A DNA stretch of 64,000 bases, from the NCBI GenBank assembly GCA_032622095.1, contig CP136064.1:170136310-170200309 (forward strand). The letters are read 5' to 3'. A model generated the notes under the pieces. The model worked only from the letters and a program-made list of their open reading frames with translations, had not been told where the DNA came from and searched no databases. The position numbers were made by a program, and so were the translations under genes. Source of the DNA: Siphonodentalium dalli. Its lineage: Eukaryota; Mollusca; Scaphopoda; Gadilida; Siphonodentaliidae. Below, piece by piece: positions 10,696 to 21,101 of this stretch; within the stretch, counting starts at the first letter, position 1, and each line of letters opens with the position of its first letter.

Positions 10696-11462
10696 TCACA
10701 TCTCCAGTGCTCTGCCAGAGGTTTTCAAAATCCTCAGAAGCCACACATCAGATAATTCTCTGATCGGATGCACTCCATCTGTGTAAAGCAAAAAGTTAAA
10801 GGAATAGTGTCCTTTCTCCCCTTTCCTTTTCCTGCCATGTTCCAGGTCTAAATTAAACATGGGACAAAATACTCCTCTCTCTTGGTTGAATTGTTTTATC
10901 CATGTGTTGATCTGTCCAATTCTTCTGGCAAGAAACTCTTCCTCAAATTGACACTCAACAAAGTAAAAGTTATGATAAACTTTTCCTGGGATTCTTTGAT
11001 CCGGTTCCATCGCATCAAACTCATGGGTGGAATTTCAAAAAGAAAGATCTTTAAATTAGAATATTGGTCATACCTGGCCACAATTTCCACATATGATTCT
11101 GTTAAATTACTGAATGCTTTCTCATCAGTTTCGTGCTTCAGATACACAAACCCCTGACCATGAGGCTTGATGGTTAAGTCACATGTTCCCAGCCATAAAT
11201 AAATATGGTAAAGATTCCCACTCTCACCAAGTTCCTTCAAGTCATTGTGGACTATAGACATTTTTCTTCTCAGTGTTGCACGTGATGTGTATCAGAATTG
11301 GATATCTCTTCCAAGCTGCAACGATTCTTGTGAAGTTTCAACATATTTCCCTTTGCTGTCAGAAATTACAATTGTCCTGGAACTGCCCTCAGTACTCAAT
11401 CCTAGTCGCTGAATTTCAGCTTTCAAGAATTCATTCTCATTCAAAAGTTTGGAAAAAGACAT
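10696..11462 (-). pseudogene. SGNH-hydrolase-like protein
   Basis: About 255 residues, starting MSFSKLLNENEFLKAEIQRL (short coiled-coil-like N terminus). Three SGNH-family blocks follow in order: TIVISDSKGKYV (block I, nucleophile Ser in SDS), YLWLGTCDLT (block III region) and LLYTDGVHP (block V, D-x-x-H). Such enzymes are esterase or lipase-like; several transposon families encode one, but I cannot name a substrate. A TGA interrupts the frame near 11290 and a frameshift occurs near 11010, so this copy is broken. It is in the same orientation as the transposase gene, about 1 kb upstream of it, inside the same TIR pair. Confidence 0.65.
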
Positions 11463-12465
11463 TATGAAATATTTGACCAGCTTAAAAAACAATAAAGAAT
11501 TATCAAAACGTGATGTTGCAAAGCAGCACGGTCTCAAATATACCAATGGAGAGCGAACTAGCTTTTCATACTTTACCTGTTTACCTGTCGATGTTTACAA
11601 AAACAAACTCAAATTCCCTGTTCAATGTTCAACTGTACGTGTCGATCAAATAAGCGATCGTCACTAAATTTCGAACGTATCTAACACAAACTTTTCAAGT
11701 ATGTTTTATCAACTAATTGATTCACTTACCCGTCAATCGAACACAAATTATTAACTTGATGTTGATTCCGCGGGCAGAATCGACCAGGAAAACGGAAGTG
11801 ACCGAACAACACTCAATACGTAAATACGCCAATTTGTATCACGCTGTCGCAATTAGAAGCCATATATTCATAATATGTCAACATTTAATATTGACAACGT
11901 GTAATTTTTATGTGATCTGCTGTAAGATTTTGATATATATATATTACACGTTAGCTGGTATTATTATTAAACATCGTTTATATATAGCGAACTATTTCGG
12001 CGGAGTGATATGAATCTTCCAGAATTTGTCTCTGTTTACGTCGAAATTGGCTCCAGATTTTGGTAAAACTTGATGCCGATTGTAAGTAATCGATGGCGCG
12101 ATCGCTTACGAAAACAACATAGTGTTACTCAACAAACGATTATACAATTGTATTACTGACCCATGAGTTGATATAACAGCCAGTTCGTTTTATTTTCAAC
12201 ATCGTAAAATAAGCACGTTTATCAACACAGGAACGATAACTCACCAATGGCTGACAGCATTTCCCCAATTTGTTGTTGTTCGTAATCTGTTTTGAAGTGT
12301 TATATTTCAATAATGGGTACGTTTTTCGAAAATCGACGACGCCTTGTCACTAGATGGAGTCAGGAATTACACGAAGGTACATTCATCGATTCTGTACTGC
12401 AATTTATGAAGTCAGGATTTTGTCTCAAATTTTTAACATGGAAACCCTATAGGAAAAAAAAAATT
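11463..12465. other. right subterminal region of the TTAA element
   Basis: No gene is recognised. It would hold the promoter of the SGNH-like gene and the right subterminal sequence. Confidence 0.4.
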
Positions 12466-12481
12466 CCACTTTACCTCCCTC
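12466..12481 (-). repeat. right terminal inverted repeat of the TTAA element
   Basis: ccactttacctccctc, the exact reverse complement of the left end at 3839, followed directly by ttaa. Confidence 0.7.
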
Positions 12482-12529
12482 TTAATGTTAAAATTAAAAA
12501 ACAAATTAAATTTTTTATATAAAAGTTTG

Positions 12530-12625
12530 ACATTGCTTTGAACCCTTCTCGTAAAAGTGACAAATTGGTATGACAATGTCACAAACGTTCTAACCATACA
12601 GCTACGAAGACCGATGATAATTGAA
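12530..12625 (-). repeat. tRNA-derived SINE-like element, copy 3
   Basis: The minus strand shows 'cttcgtagctgtatggttagaac' (A-box region) and 'agaagggttcaaagc' (degenerate B box). The T-rich tail 'aatttgttttttaatttt' is shared with copy 2. It lies immediately outside the right end of the TTAA element. Confidence 0.5.
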
Positions 12626-12934
12626 TGTTATATTTATGACTAATTTATATTTATGTACTGTTATTTGTTTGCTATTTATTTATATTGATGTGTAATGAAT
12701 TCTGTGTAAAGTTTAAAATTTGAATTTATACGGTCATGTTAGAATGCATTTTCTGGATAACAATATATAATAAACTAGTTTCGTTTGATTCACCCGTTAC
12801 GTTCTATGTTCTTTATAAATAAAAGGTGTACTTCAAAAACTAAGGGGATATATAGGCCTAAATTCTCAAATGTTTAAAAACAGACATAGGGATGAAGATA
12901 GAGATATAGGCTGGGGTGTGTCGTTCTAACTTAA

Positions 12935-13314
12935 AGGTACTCAATCCAATTCGATGGTTCCCATATAATCAGATTCCAACAACAACAACATTTGTTGAAA
13001 TGCCCTTTCGCTTCAGGTTATCAGAATCGATTAATTGTCCAAAAATAATGCTAAACACTGTAAAACTATAGTATAAGATTGCCCGAAACGTTATTTATCA
13101 ACATGTTGTTCGACGAAATGTGGCCTTGTTATCAACAGAAAGCCTCTTGATTTTAGAGTTATCCATCTTCATTCGCAATTTGGTCCGAGGCTAATAACTA
13201 ATAATAACTCTGAGCTTAGATAGGTGGTTTCTTCGACTCGAATCAAATATTTTATCCCCCCCCCCGAATCCAAATAAAGATTAATTGAGGGGCGTTTAAT
13301 ATGATTAAGCATCT
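12935..13314. mobile_element. 380-bp TTAA MITE, family C, copy 1
   Basis: TTAA flanks both ends (12931-12934 and 13315-13318). The left end is aggtactcaatcc; the right end reads agatgcttaatc in reverse, so it is diverged. The interior shares 'cttgattttagagttatcca', 'aataactctgagctt' and 'tcgactcgaatcaaatattt' with copy 2 at 54290-54713. A C10 run lies at 13256. Confidence 0.75.
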
Positions 13315-13740
13315 TTAATTAATATTTTCAACAGAACTTTTGGGAATTCCATGCCCGAACTATCAGCAGTTTGTAATTTAAAATATGGGTTGTTATTCCT
13401 AAAATATCATAAGAATGTGAAATTCTATCTTTATATACCTCTGCAAATATTGTTTTTAGACTTGAACTTACACATTTTCAATCATTAATCCATTGGTTTT
13501 AGGTTGGAATGAATTCCTCTTCAAGTTGGAATGTTGAGTTAAATTTCCAGTGTTTGTAACATACGTGTAACTGGCCTTGGTCTTTGTGGGTGGGGTGTGT
13601 GGTACGTTTTGGGGGAGTAAACGTATAGCGTGTAGGCATAGATAGTATACATCATATAAAAGTCTTAGTTTGTTTTATCTTTATATTTTTAGGAATGACA
13701 ACAGAGGCGTTTGTGATATCAGAACAATTCGAGTAAACGA

Positions 13741-15585
13741 TGAGCCGGAATAAACTGTCGGTCGACCAAGCTTTAAAGATAATATTTGATGACGATGAGG
13801 ATCGGGACGGGGACGACTACGTGAAGGTAGCGATTTCGAAACAGAAATAGATTCCGATGAAGATGATTTACCGGCTAGTGGGCCAATCACGGGGGCTGCC
13901 GGTGACTGTCCTGTGCAGGAGGAAGGCGTGGGCGTGGCGTCACATGTAACTTCAAAATTACCTGATAAATGGACAGAAAATGTTAATAATTTCGGAGAAA
14001 AACTGTTCAACCCAAACGAACAGTCGGGTCCAAAATATATGCCCATTGTCATCGGAGAAGACAGCACCCCGCTCGACTTCTTCAATTTGATGTGGGACGA
14101 TATAATTTAGCAAATGATTCTCATCGAAACAAATAGACATGCTGTTCGTGTCCTTAAAGCGAATTCGAACAGCACTGCCGCTCAATGGTTGACTCATAAA
14201 CCAGTTACCATGCCAGAACTAAAAGCATTTATCGGCCTCATAACAACAATGGAGATGTTACTACATAAGGATAGATATGAGCAGTATTGGAGTTCATCAG
14301 AAACGTCATTAACTCGCACGCCTGTATTCCCTGATGTCATGACCAGAGATAGGTTCTTGGCTATATGGTCACTTCTTCATTGTGTGGATGAACTCGATCC
14401 AGAAGTTAACAAAAGTGACAAAATATATAAACTCGAACAATATTTGAACGCCTACTGGAAAATTTCCAACAGTTTTATGTGCCAGGTTCTGACTTATCAT
14501 TAGATGAAGGTATGATACCCACAAAAAACAAACTATCATTCAAACAATACATCAAGGACAAACCAATTCGTTTGGGGGTAAAGACATTCATTTTGTGTGA
14601 CAGCGTGAATGGTTATGTTTGCAATGCCGAGGTATCTATTGGCAAGCGCTGTGATGCTAACATACCCGAACTTGGTGTGACGGAAAACCTAGACGTACGT
14701 ATGACCAATTTGTATAAGGCTGAATATCGTACAGTCTACACTGATAGGTTTTATACATCCGTGAACCTAGCTGAATACCTATTGGATATATCAAAACAAA
14801 AACGTGTGGAACAGCCTTGACCAATCGGAAAAATGTCCAAATGAAATTAAAGTGAGACCCAAAGAACTACAGAGAGGCCAATGGAATACGGTGTGTAATG
14901 GCAAAGTCGGGGCAACAGTTTGGTGTGATAAGAAGCCAATTTATTTCGTCACCACTACCCATATTGCAGATCCTCCTGAACATGTTCAACGCTATGACAA
15001 AACTGAAAAACGACGCTTGCCGATCAAGGGCCAAAAAGCAGTGAAATGTTATAATGCATTTATGGGTGGCACGGACAAAAACGACCAGATGACACGCTTG
15101 CACAGATGCCGCCGACACTACAAATGGCCTCGACTCGACGGTTGATGATCAAGTTTTTAATGTGGGCTGTATATAACGCATACGTTCTGATGAACTTCTA
15201 CATACCACATGCACATGCAAATAAACGTATATTCACATTCCATATGTTCATTGCCAAACTTTGTCAGCAGTTGATCGGTAGTACGCGGTCCGCCACATGT
15301 GTACGTCCACGCAGATCAGGGGACACAGAAGAAATGCCACTGACGATCAATGTACATCATGATGTCGAAAGGAGTCAATCTGCCACAACAAATCATCGCT
15401 GTATTGTATGCAGTGAAAAATACAGACGGGCAAAGCGCATTGACACATCACTCACAGATACAGATTTGCCAAAACGAAGAAAGACTGTCAATAAATTATC
15501 CTTATGTGATGCATTTCTATGTATTGGCACACCAGATGCAAATTGTTGGCATGATTGGCACAACAAAGTGCAGTATTGGAGATAA
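13741..15585 (+). pseudogene. piggyBac-type transposase
   Basis: The start is at MSRNKLSVDQALKIIFDDDE, giving the usual acidic N terminus. Further on come PVTMPELKAFIGL, TRDRFLAIWSLLH, DLSLDEGMIP (first catalytic Asp), YRTVYTDRFYTS (second) and CYNAFMGGTDKNDQM (third plus the extra Asp), all in family order. A C-terminal Cys/His-rich segment (CIVCSEKYRR ... CWHDWH) corresponds to the family's zinc-binding tail. Damage: a frameshift near 13835, TAG at 14108, and frameshifts near 14485, 14810 and 15115. Length is normal (about 600 residues), so only small lesions inactivate it. piggyBac enzymes cut and paste at TTAA. I could not pin the TIRs of this copy. Confidence 0.9.
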
Positions 15586-15620
15586 CTGTTCGGTGACGAA
15601 GTGCGTGTGTAGTTTATAGC

Positions 15621-15990
15621 TACATGTGTCAGTGCATGGTCTTGTTGATCTATATACTCTTGGGCTCCAAATAAACATGCATGTAGGTTTATTATGTTCT
15701 TGGGAAATCCCCCCCCCCCTGCACAGTGTTTATTTGGGTTTGCACGTTCATTAATTTTGAGTCTATGAAAATTGAAATCAGCATAAACTCAAGATTTCAA
15801 TATTGCTATACATGTGTCAGTGCATGATATTATTGATCTATATACTCTTAGGCTCCAAATAAACATGCATGTACGTTTATTATGTTCTTGGGAAATTCCC
15901 CCCTGCACAGTGTTTATCTGGGTTTGCACGTTCATTAATTTCGAGTCTATGAAAATTGAAATCAGCATAAACTCAAGATTTCAATATGAT
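15621..15990 (+). repeat. 188-bp direct repeat, two copies
   Basis: Copies begin at 15621 and 15809 with tacatgtgtcagtgcatg and share almost the whole unit. That includes ggctccaaataaacatgcatgta, the C-run followed by ctgcacagtgtttat, and tcagcataaactcaagattt. The C-run is 11 nt in copy 1 and 6 nt in copy 2. An inverted dispersed copy is at 1868-1990. Confidence 0.9.
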
Positions 15991-16182
15991 TCTGATATCA
16001 AAATGATGAGCTTATAACTTTATGCGTGTACATATTCAGGTATATGGCATACATGTGAACATTTAATTAATATTGAATAAAACACTGGGTCACATGACCC
16101 ATACTATGTTGATTCCTATACTTGACCTACTATACAAATAATTTGTTTAACCACAGTTATATCGACGTTTTGCTCAGAGTTC

Positions 16183-16275
16183 CCCCTGCACTATTATTTG
16201 GGTCTGCACTTTTATTAACTTTCAATGGAATCCCCCCTGCACTATTATTTGTATTTGGGTCTGCACTTTTATTTG
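16183..16275 (+). repeat. short repeats related to the 188-bp unit
   Basis: Two copies of tcccccctgcactattatttg with gggtctgcacttttatt, spaced about 50 nt. The element 'ccccctgcac' and 'ttggagcc' link it to the 188-bp family. Confidence 0.55.
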
Positions 16276-16591
16276 GAGCCCGAGAGTATGCATGGATTAT
16301 GTCAATTTGAATGTTATGTTTACCTAATTTAGTATTTGTGATTAAATAATGCACCATGACGTCAACATGCGGTTTGCTGTTTTATATACGCACCATAACA
16401 TAGTTATCACACGAAAGGCCAAATTATATTGCAAGTATTGTAGGTTCAATTTGTTATCACTATGTAGATTCCCGATACATGTGTTCAATTACTCTCGCTG
16501 CCGTATCTGAGCGGCATGCGACCTTGTCTTGTGGTCTCGATAGTACACCACCCGGATAAGATAGCGAGACTTGGATAGCTCAGAAGCCCAC

Positions 16592-17560
16592 GCGACGGTG
16601 GCGGTCCAGTCCGGTCCGGTCCAGGCCATTCCGGTACACATGCCTGGACCTGTCCAAAACGGTCCGGTCCACCTATAATAGGCTATATGTTAATGAATTC
16701 TCTGTTTTCTCAAAGTTTTTACTCTGTATAGTACAAACTATAAGGTTACTGAGTTCAGTACATTGCAATGAGTCCATATATGTTAAAAATTACATTGTTT
16801 GCCGACTGTATGCATCATTGTCTGTCTCTGGTGGGATATAATTATACTGGGAACGATCCACGATAATAGTATTTCTAGTAATGCGAACATGCACTACTTA
16901 AATGTATTGGACAGATATATAGCTAGGGCCAGAATGTGTTATAACCAATCTAACATGGCACTCAACTGATCGTATGCATGATTCGTATCATACTTATTTT
17001 CATTAAATTGAAATTTAAACGAAATATCTATACTGATGACAATTATACAAATGTGTACTAATATGACTACTTCATTAATATTGGAGTCTTGGAGATTGTG
17101 ATGGCTGATTGTATAGTCCCGACAATTACAGTTATATACCCAAGTACAACTACTATTGGATTAATGTGACTGTCTTGTGCATGTACTATGTAATGTGGTT
17201 TGCATGTTTCTTCGATAATTATAACTGTGAAAAACAATAGAATACTCGATTCGATATCCATCCAAATTGATTAGTTGATGCCATGTAGTACATCTATACA
17301 TTGTTTTCGTGGCATCAAATGTTTAATAGATATTAACCACTTGAATACGTCAATACATCGTTGCTAATTGATATGACGGCAAATATGCAATAATATTCGC
17401 GATAGTTTATTATAACTGAAGTAAAATAGTGGACCCGACCGGAGAGTACCGGACCGGTGGCAAAAAGCGATCCGGTCCGGTCCAGTGACACCCGGTCCGG
17501 ACCGGACCGCGGTCCACCCCTGGACCGGACCGGTCCAAAGCGGTCCGGTCCGCATCACTA
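16592..17560. mobile_element. GGTCCGG-rich hAT-like non-autonomous element
   Basis: Both ends (16592-16675 and 17425-17560) are dense in ggtccggtcc/ggaccggacc motifs, while the middle is AT-rich with no coding. Read inward from the right, the end is tagtgatgcggaccggaccg, similar to hAT termini that begin CAGTG. The left end is less well conserved. Clustered subterminal repeats of a short motif are typical for hAT binding sites. I found no clear 8-bp duplication, so the borders are approximate. Confidence 0.45.
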
Positions 17561-17769
17561 ATAATGTCGTGGTTGAAGTTAAACAAATAGGTGCACTGTA
17601 CTCACAGTGTATATCTCAAAAGCCATAGTGTGTATCTCAGTGTGTATAACACTATGTATATATACTGCATAATTTTCATTCATTGTCTCAGAAATAATAG
17701 ATAATGCACACACGAGACTATCATGTCTCATATAATTGCACTTTATATACCACTTTATATCGCATACTT

Positions 17770-18895
17770 ATTCAACACCACTGTACAGTTTCAGACCTGA
17801 CAGTGTTAGACTTTTAACATAACCAGCATGCATCATGCTCCTAGGAAATGTATAACTGCAACATTGCACAATACAGCATTGAGTGCTCAGAGCAATGATG
17901 TAATTCTGCCATTTGGGGTATATAGTTAGCAATCATTGATACCTTAAATAAAAGTTGGATTCACTCTTCTAAACAGAAATATATCAAATTTCACAAAAGA
18001 GTATTAACTGCATCGAAAGCGCCATTTTATAGCACTCGATTACGACGCTAAACGCTGTAGATGCATTTTATTTTCAATTCCGTGTAGTTGCATAGCAACC
18101 GTTACCAGGAAGTAATCGTGTGGAAATGTATATACTCAATGGCCCATCAGGAACATACCTGTACAGTTTCAGACATGATTGTGGCGCCATTTGATCATAA
18201 ATATAGCACCACGTGCATGTGAAATGTTTAAAATGGGGCATAATATACTTGAATGAAATGTTTTAAATGGGGCATAATATACTTGAATGCTCACGACAAT
18301 AATGTTATACAATCACTTGGGGTATATGCCTAGTAACCGTTGCTACCCTTATATACCGGTTGGTTTCATTCTTCCTGCCAGGTATATCTTAAAATTCACA
18401 ATATGGTATTGGCTGCATCGAAAACGGCAATCCCTAGGGCTGAATTACAACGATAAAATATATAATTGCATTTTACTTTCAATTCCGGGTAGTTGCCTAG
18501 CAACCGTTACCAGGTAGTGATCATGTGGAAACGTATCCCTGCCTTAAAATACTCAGTACAGTTTCCGATATGTGGCGCCATTTGATCATAACCAGTACCA
18601 TGCGCTTAGGCAATGTCTAAATTGGGCACACTACAATTGGGTGATCAGGGCAATGGTGTAATCGAATCACTTGCTTAGCAACCGTTGCTACCCTTAAATG
18701 CAACTTATGTTCACTCTTCCTGTCAGATATGTCTTAAATTTCACAATAGGGCATTGACAACATCGAAAACGGCATTTCCTAGGGCTTAATTACGACGATA
18801 AAAGGAATAATTGCATTTTACTTTCAATTCCGGGAAGTTGCCTAGGAACCGTTACCAGTGAGTGATCGTGTGGCAATGTATCCCCTATCTTAAAC
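17770..18895 (+). repeat. satellite of about 375 bp, three units
   Basis: Units start near 17780, 18157 and 18551 with tgtacagtttc(a/c)gac. Each runs through 'tgaattacaacgataaa' and 'tttcaattccg(g/t)g(t)agttgc', ending 'caaccgttaccagg(a/t)agt.atc.tgtgg'. The second unit has an extra internal duplication of tttaaaatggggcataatata. A fourth, partial unit resumes at 19856 after an insertion. Confidence 0.8.
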
Positions 18896-19855
18896 AAGAG
18901 GTGGCATCAGAGATGCTGTGTCTCGTTTTCGGTGGCTTACCGCCAATTGGTGTGCATCAGTATCGGTAGACTAATTAATAGGTAAAATCGAAAAATGACT
19001 AATTAAGGGCCATAACTCCATCAAATTTTATCGGGCCAGGCTGGTTTTCGAACTCGTCCGAAATATTCTTGGCAAGTATGTCTATTCCAAATTTTAAACA
19101 AATCGGAGGACGTTTGTTGAAGTTATCGCGCTAACGAGCTAAAAATTCACGAAAAATGACTAATTAAGGGCCATAACTCTATCAAATTTTATTGGGCCAG
19201 GCTGGTTTTCGAACTCGTCCAGGATATTATTGGAAGACACTTATATACCAAATTTTAGTTGAATCGGATGACGTTTGTTGAAGTTATCGCGCTAACGAGC
19301 TCAAAATTCGTACAAAATGACTACTTAAGGACCATAACTCTATAAAATTTTATCGGACCGGGCCGGTTTTCTAACTCGTCCGAGGTATTCTTGGGAGACA
19401 CCTATATATCAAAATTTCAATCAAATAGGATGATGTTTGTTAAATTTTCGCGCTAACGAGCTGAAAATTTGTGAAAAAATGACTAATTAAGGGCCATAAC
19501 TCTATCCATTTTTATCGGACCTGGCCGGTTTTCGAACTCGACCGACATATTCTTGGGAGACACCTATATACCAAATTTCAATCGAATCAGATAACGTTTG
19601 TTGAAGTTGTTGCGCTAACGAGCCTAAAATCAGTGAAAAATGGCAAAGGGCCATAACTCTGTAATAAATGTGCGGACGAACCCGATTTTTTGTCTGCAGC
19701 TTACGTGCATGAATATGTACTCACACACCAAAATCCGTCAATAAAAGGTTGAGTTATAAGTAAAACACGCCGCCCGCCCGCCGCCCGCCCGCCCATCGTC
19801 CCTCATCAAACTATAAATCGAGTTTTGGAGAAAAAAACTCGACTAAAAACTCAGT
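18896..19855 (+). mobile_element. Helentron/Pearl-like element with 162-bp core repeats
   Basis: Five units carry 'aagggccataactc' at 19006, 19168, 19329, 19491 and 19648 (period about 162). Each has 'gttttcgaactcgtcc', 'ccaaattt' and 'gttgaagttatcgcgctaac'. The right end has a Cn-Gn tract (cgcccgcccgccgcccg) and then a hairpin at 19819-19841 (cgagtttt/aaaactcg) close to the border. Tandem cores of about 160 bp with a terminal hairpin are known from bivalve Pearl elements, later grouped with Helentron-associated elements (recalled). It interrupts the 375-bp satellite between unit 3 and unit 4. Confidence 0.6.
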
Positions 19856-19950
19856 GGTCCGCGGGGAACATTCCTGTAAAGTTTCAGACCTGTGGCATCA
19901 CGCGAACATAACCAATGCCATGCGCCTAAACATTGTCAACAATAAGTCAA
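19856..19950 (+). repeat. partial fourth unit of the 375-bp satellite
   Basis: 'cctgtaaagtttcagacctgtggcatcacgcgaacataaccaatgcc' in two overlapping halves matches the first 90 nt of the satellite unit. It resumes right after the Helentron-like insertion. Confidence 0.65.
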
Positions 19951-20457
19951 AATATCGCTGGGAGCCCAGGGTCAGGGTGTCGATCGTTGTGGGGAGTCAG
20001 GGTTCAAAGAATTAATAGTTGCTGGCCCCAACGTACGGGGTTGGTTCTGCCATCACCGAACACGTACCAGACCAAACGAGAGACTAGTGTGATAATAATA
20101 AATCTCAACCAAGAACAATGCAGTTGATATACAATAAGCCTTCTGTGTATGTTGGCACCGTTAGGTTTCAACAGAAGGCGAAAAATAAACACAATGTCAC
20201 ACAAAACACCTATCAAAACAACTATATCAAGAAATTATTTGACACCACACACTTGAAGAAACAACCGCTACGTTATATCTGATAGTAATTTTACATAAAT
20301 CATTGAACTGATCATCTTGGACCATTAAAGAACGGTTAACACGTTGAGGGCAGGAAATCAATTAGTAATCCCGCCAGTTTGCCACATCATAATTTGGCTT
20401 CATTGAAGCAAGAATTGGACGACGTCGCGAGTTTAGATGACAGAAACGGCGATTGCT

Positions 20458-20524
20458 AGTACTCGTTGTCGGCACTGGCGGAAGGAATTTGGGTATTCCT
20501 ACTACCAGTGCCAACTACGAGTCA
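20458..20524. repeat. subterminal hairpin
   Basis: tactcgttgtcggcactgg pairs with ccagtgccaactacgagtca across a 26-nt loop, with two or three mismatches. 'tacgagtcat' recurs near the right end at 21840-21857, so it may be a subterminal binding motif. Confidence 0.6.
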
Positions 20525-20629
20525 TCTCGTAGACACAACTTAACACGTTTGAGCAACAGATATAAAGTAGAACGTAACCCAAACAAGATAGTTTGTTGGT
20601 AAGCATATTTAGGGAGGTGTGGGGTGTCC

Positions 20630-20948
20630 TTGTGGTTGTTATAGCTCGTTATATTAGCGCCAATTTACCATCATCATCATCATCCTGTGAGTCGTTACCA
20701 CCAAAGAAGAAACGAAAGGAAGTCAAAAAGAGAAAGAAAAAGAAAAAATCCCTTAACAGCTAGAGTCCCACTCCACCTGACCCACCTGAACCACGGCCTA
20801 CACAGACATGGAGACTAACAAAAATAAAAATTCAAGTCAGGATGTAAGGGCGATCTCCGGATGAGCCCACCACCGTCCCCGTGCCGCCCTTCGGGCGGGC
20901 ACGCAAATCCTTTCATAGCATTGTGGTTGTTATAGCTCGTTATATTAG
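20630..20948 (+). mobile_element. truncated LINE insertion with 28-bp target duplication
   Basis: ttgtggttgttatagctcgt plus tatattag occurs identically at 20630-20657 and 20921-20948. The 263 bp between them encode the end of a protein (Ser run, PPKKKRKEVKKRKKKKKSLN, stop at 20761-20763), then an untranslated part with a cgtgcc..ccttcggg..ggcacg hairpin (20880-20903). A basic C-terminal tail, 3' hairpin and long perfect duplication fit target-primed insertion of a 5'-truncated LINE. It could instead be a retrocopy of another RNA. There is no poly(A). Confidence 0.6.
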
Positions 20949-20981
20949 GGCTCGATGCACAATGGAGCAAGTTACTTATAT

Positions 20982-21101
20982 ATGAGCATGGCTACAGACG
21001 GCGAATCCGACGTGGAATCGGGTGAACTTGTTTCCTGTGAAGATGAGTTTATTTCGTCCAGCAATGACTACGAGCATGCATCTTCTGTTGTTTCGGGCAT
21101 T
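20982..21101 (+). CDS. acidic first-exon candidate
   Basis: ATG to a good donor (att|gtaagg) is exactly 40 codons: MSMATDGESDVESGELVSCE, then an acidic Ser-rich stretch ending VSGI. It lies inside the piggyBac-like non-autonomous element. Acidic N termini are usual for transposases, so it may be the surviving first exon of the parent element's gene. No continuation is recognised downstream, although a 'CDVCVRSF..HRNCLRLF' segment after a possible acceptor at 21500 has spaced cysteines. Confidence 0.35.

Larger units (their letters stand above)
3839..12481 (-). mobile_element. 8.6-kb TTAA-flanked DNA transposon (Kolobok-like candidate)
   Basis: The unit starts with gagggaggtaaagtgg and ends with its exact reverse complement (16 bp perfect). 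TTAA lies immediately outside both ends (3835-3838 and 12482-12485). All recognisable coding inside is on the minus strand: a spliced transposase-nuclease gene (9629 to 4506) and an SGNH-hydrolase-like gene (11462 to 10696), separated by a 53-bp tandem array. TTAA duplication is known for piggyBac and Kolobok. The transposase here is not piggyBac, and the termini start with purines as described for Kolobok, so I infer a Kolobok-like element. Two smaller elements (5513-5604 and 6504-6869) have inserted into its introns. The coding regions carry several nonsense mutations and frameshifts, so this copy is inactive. Confidence 0.65.
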
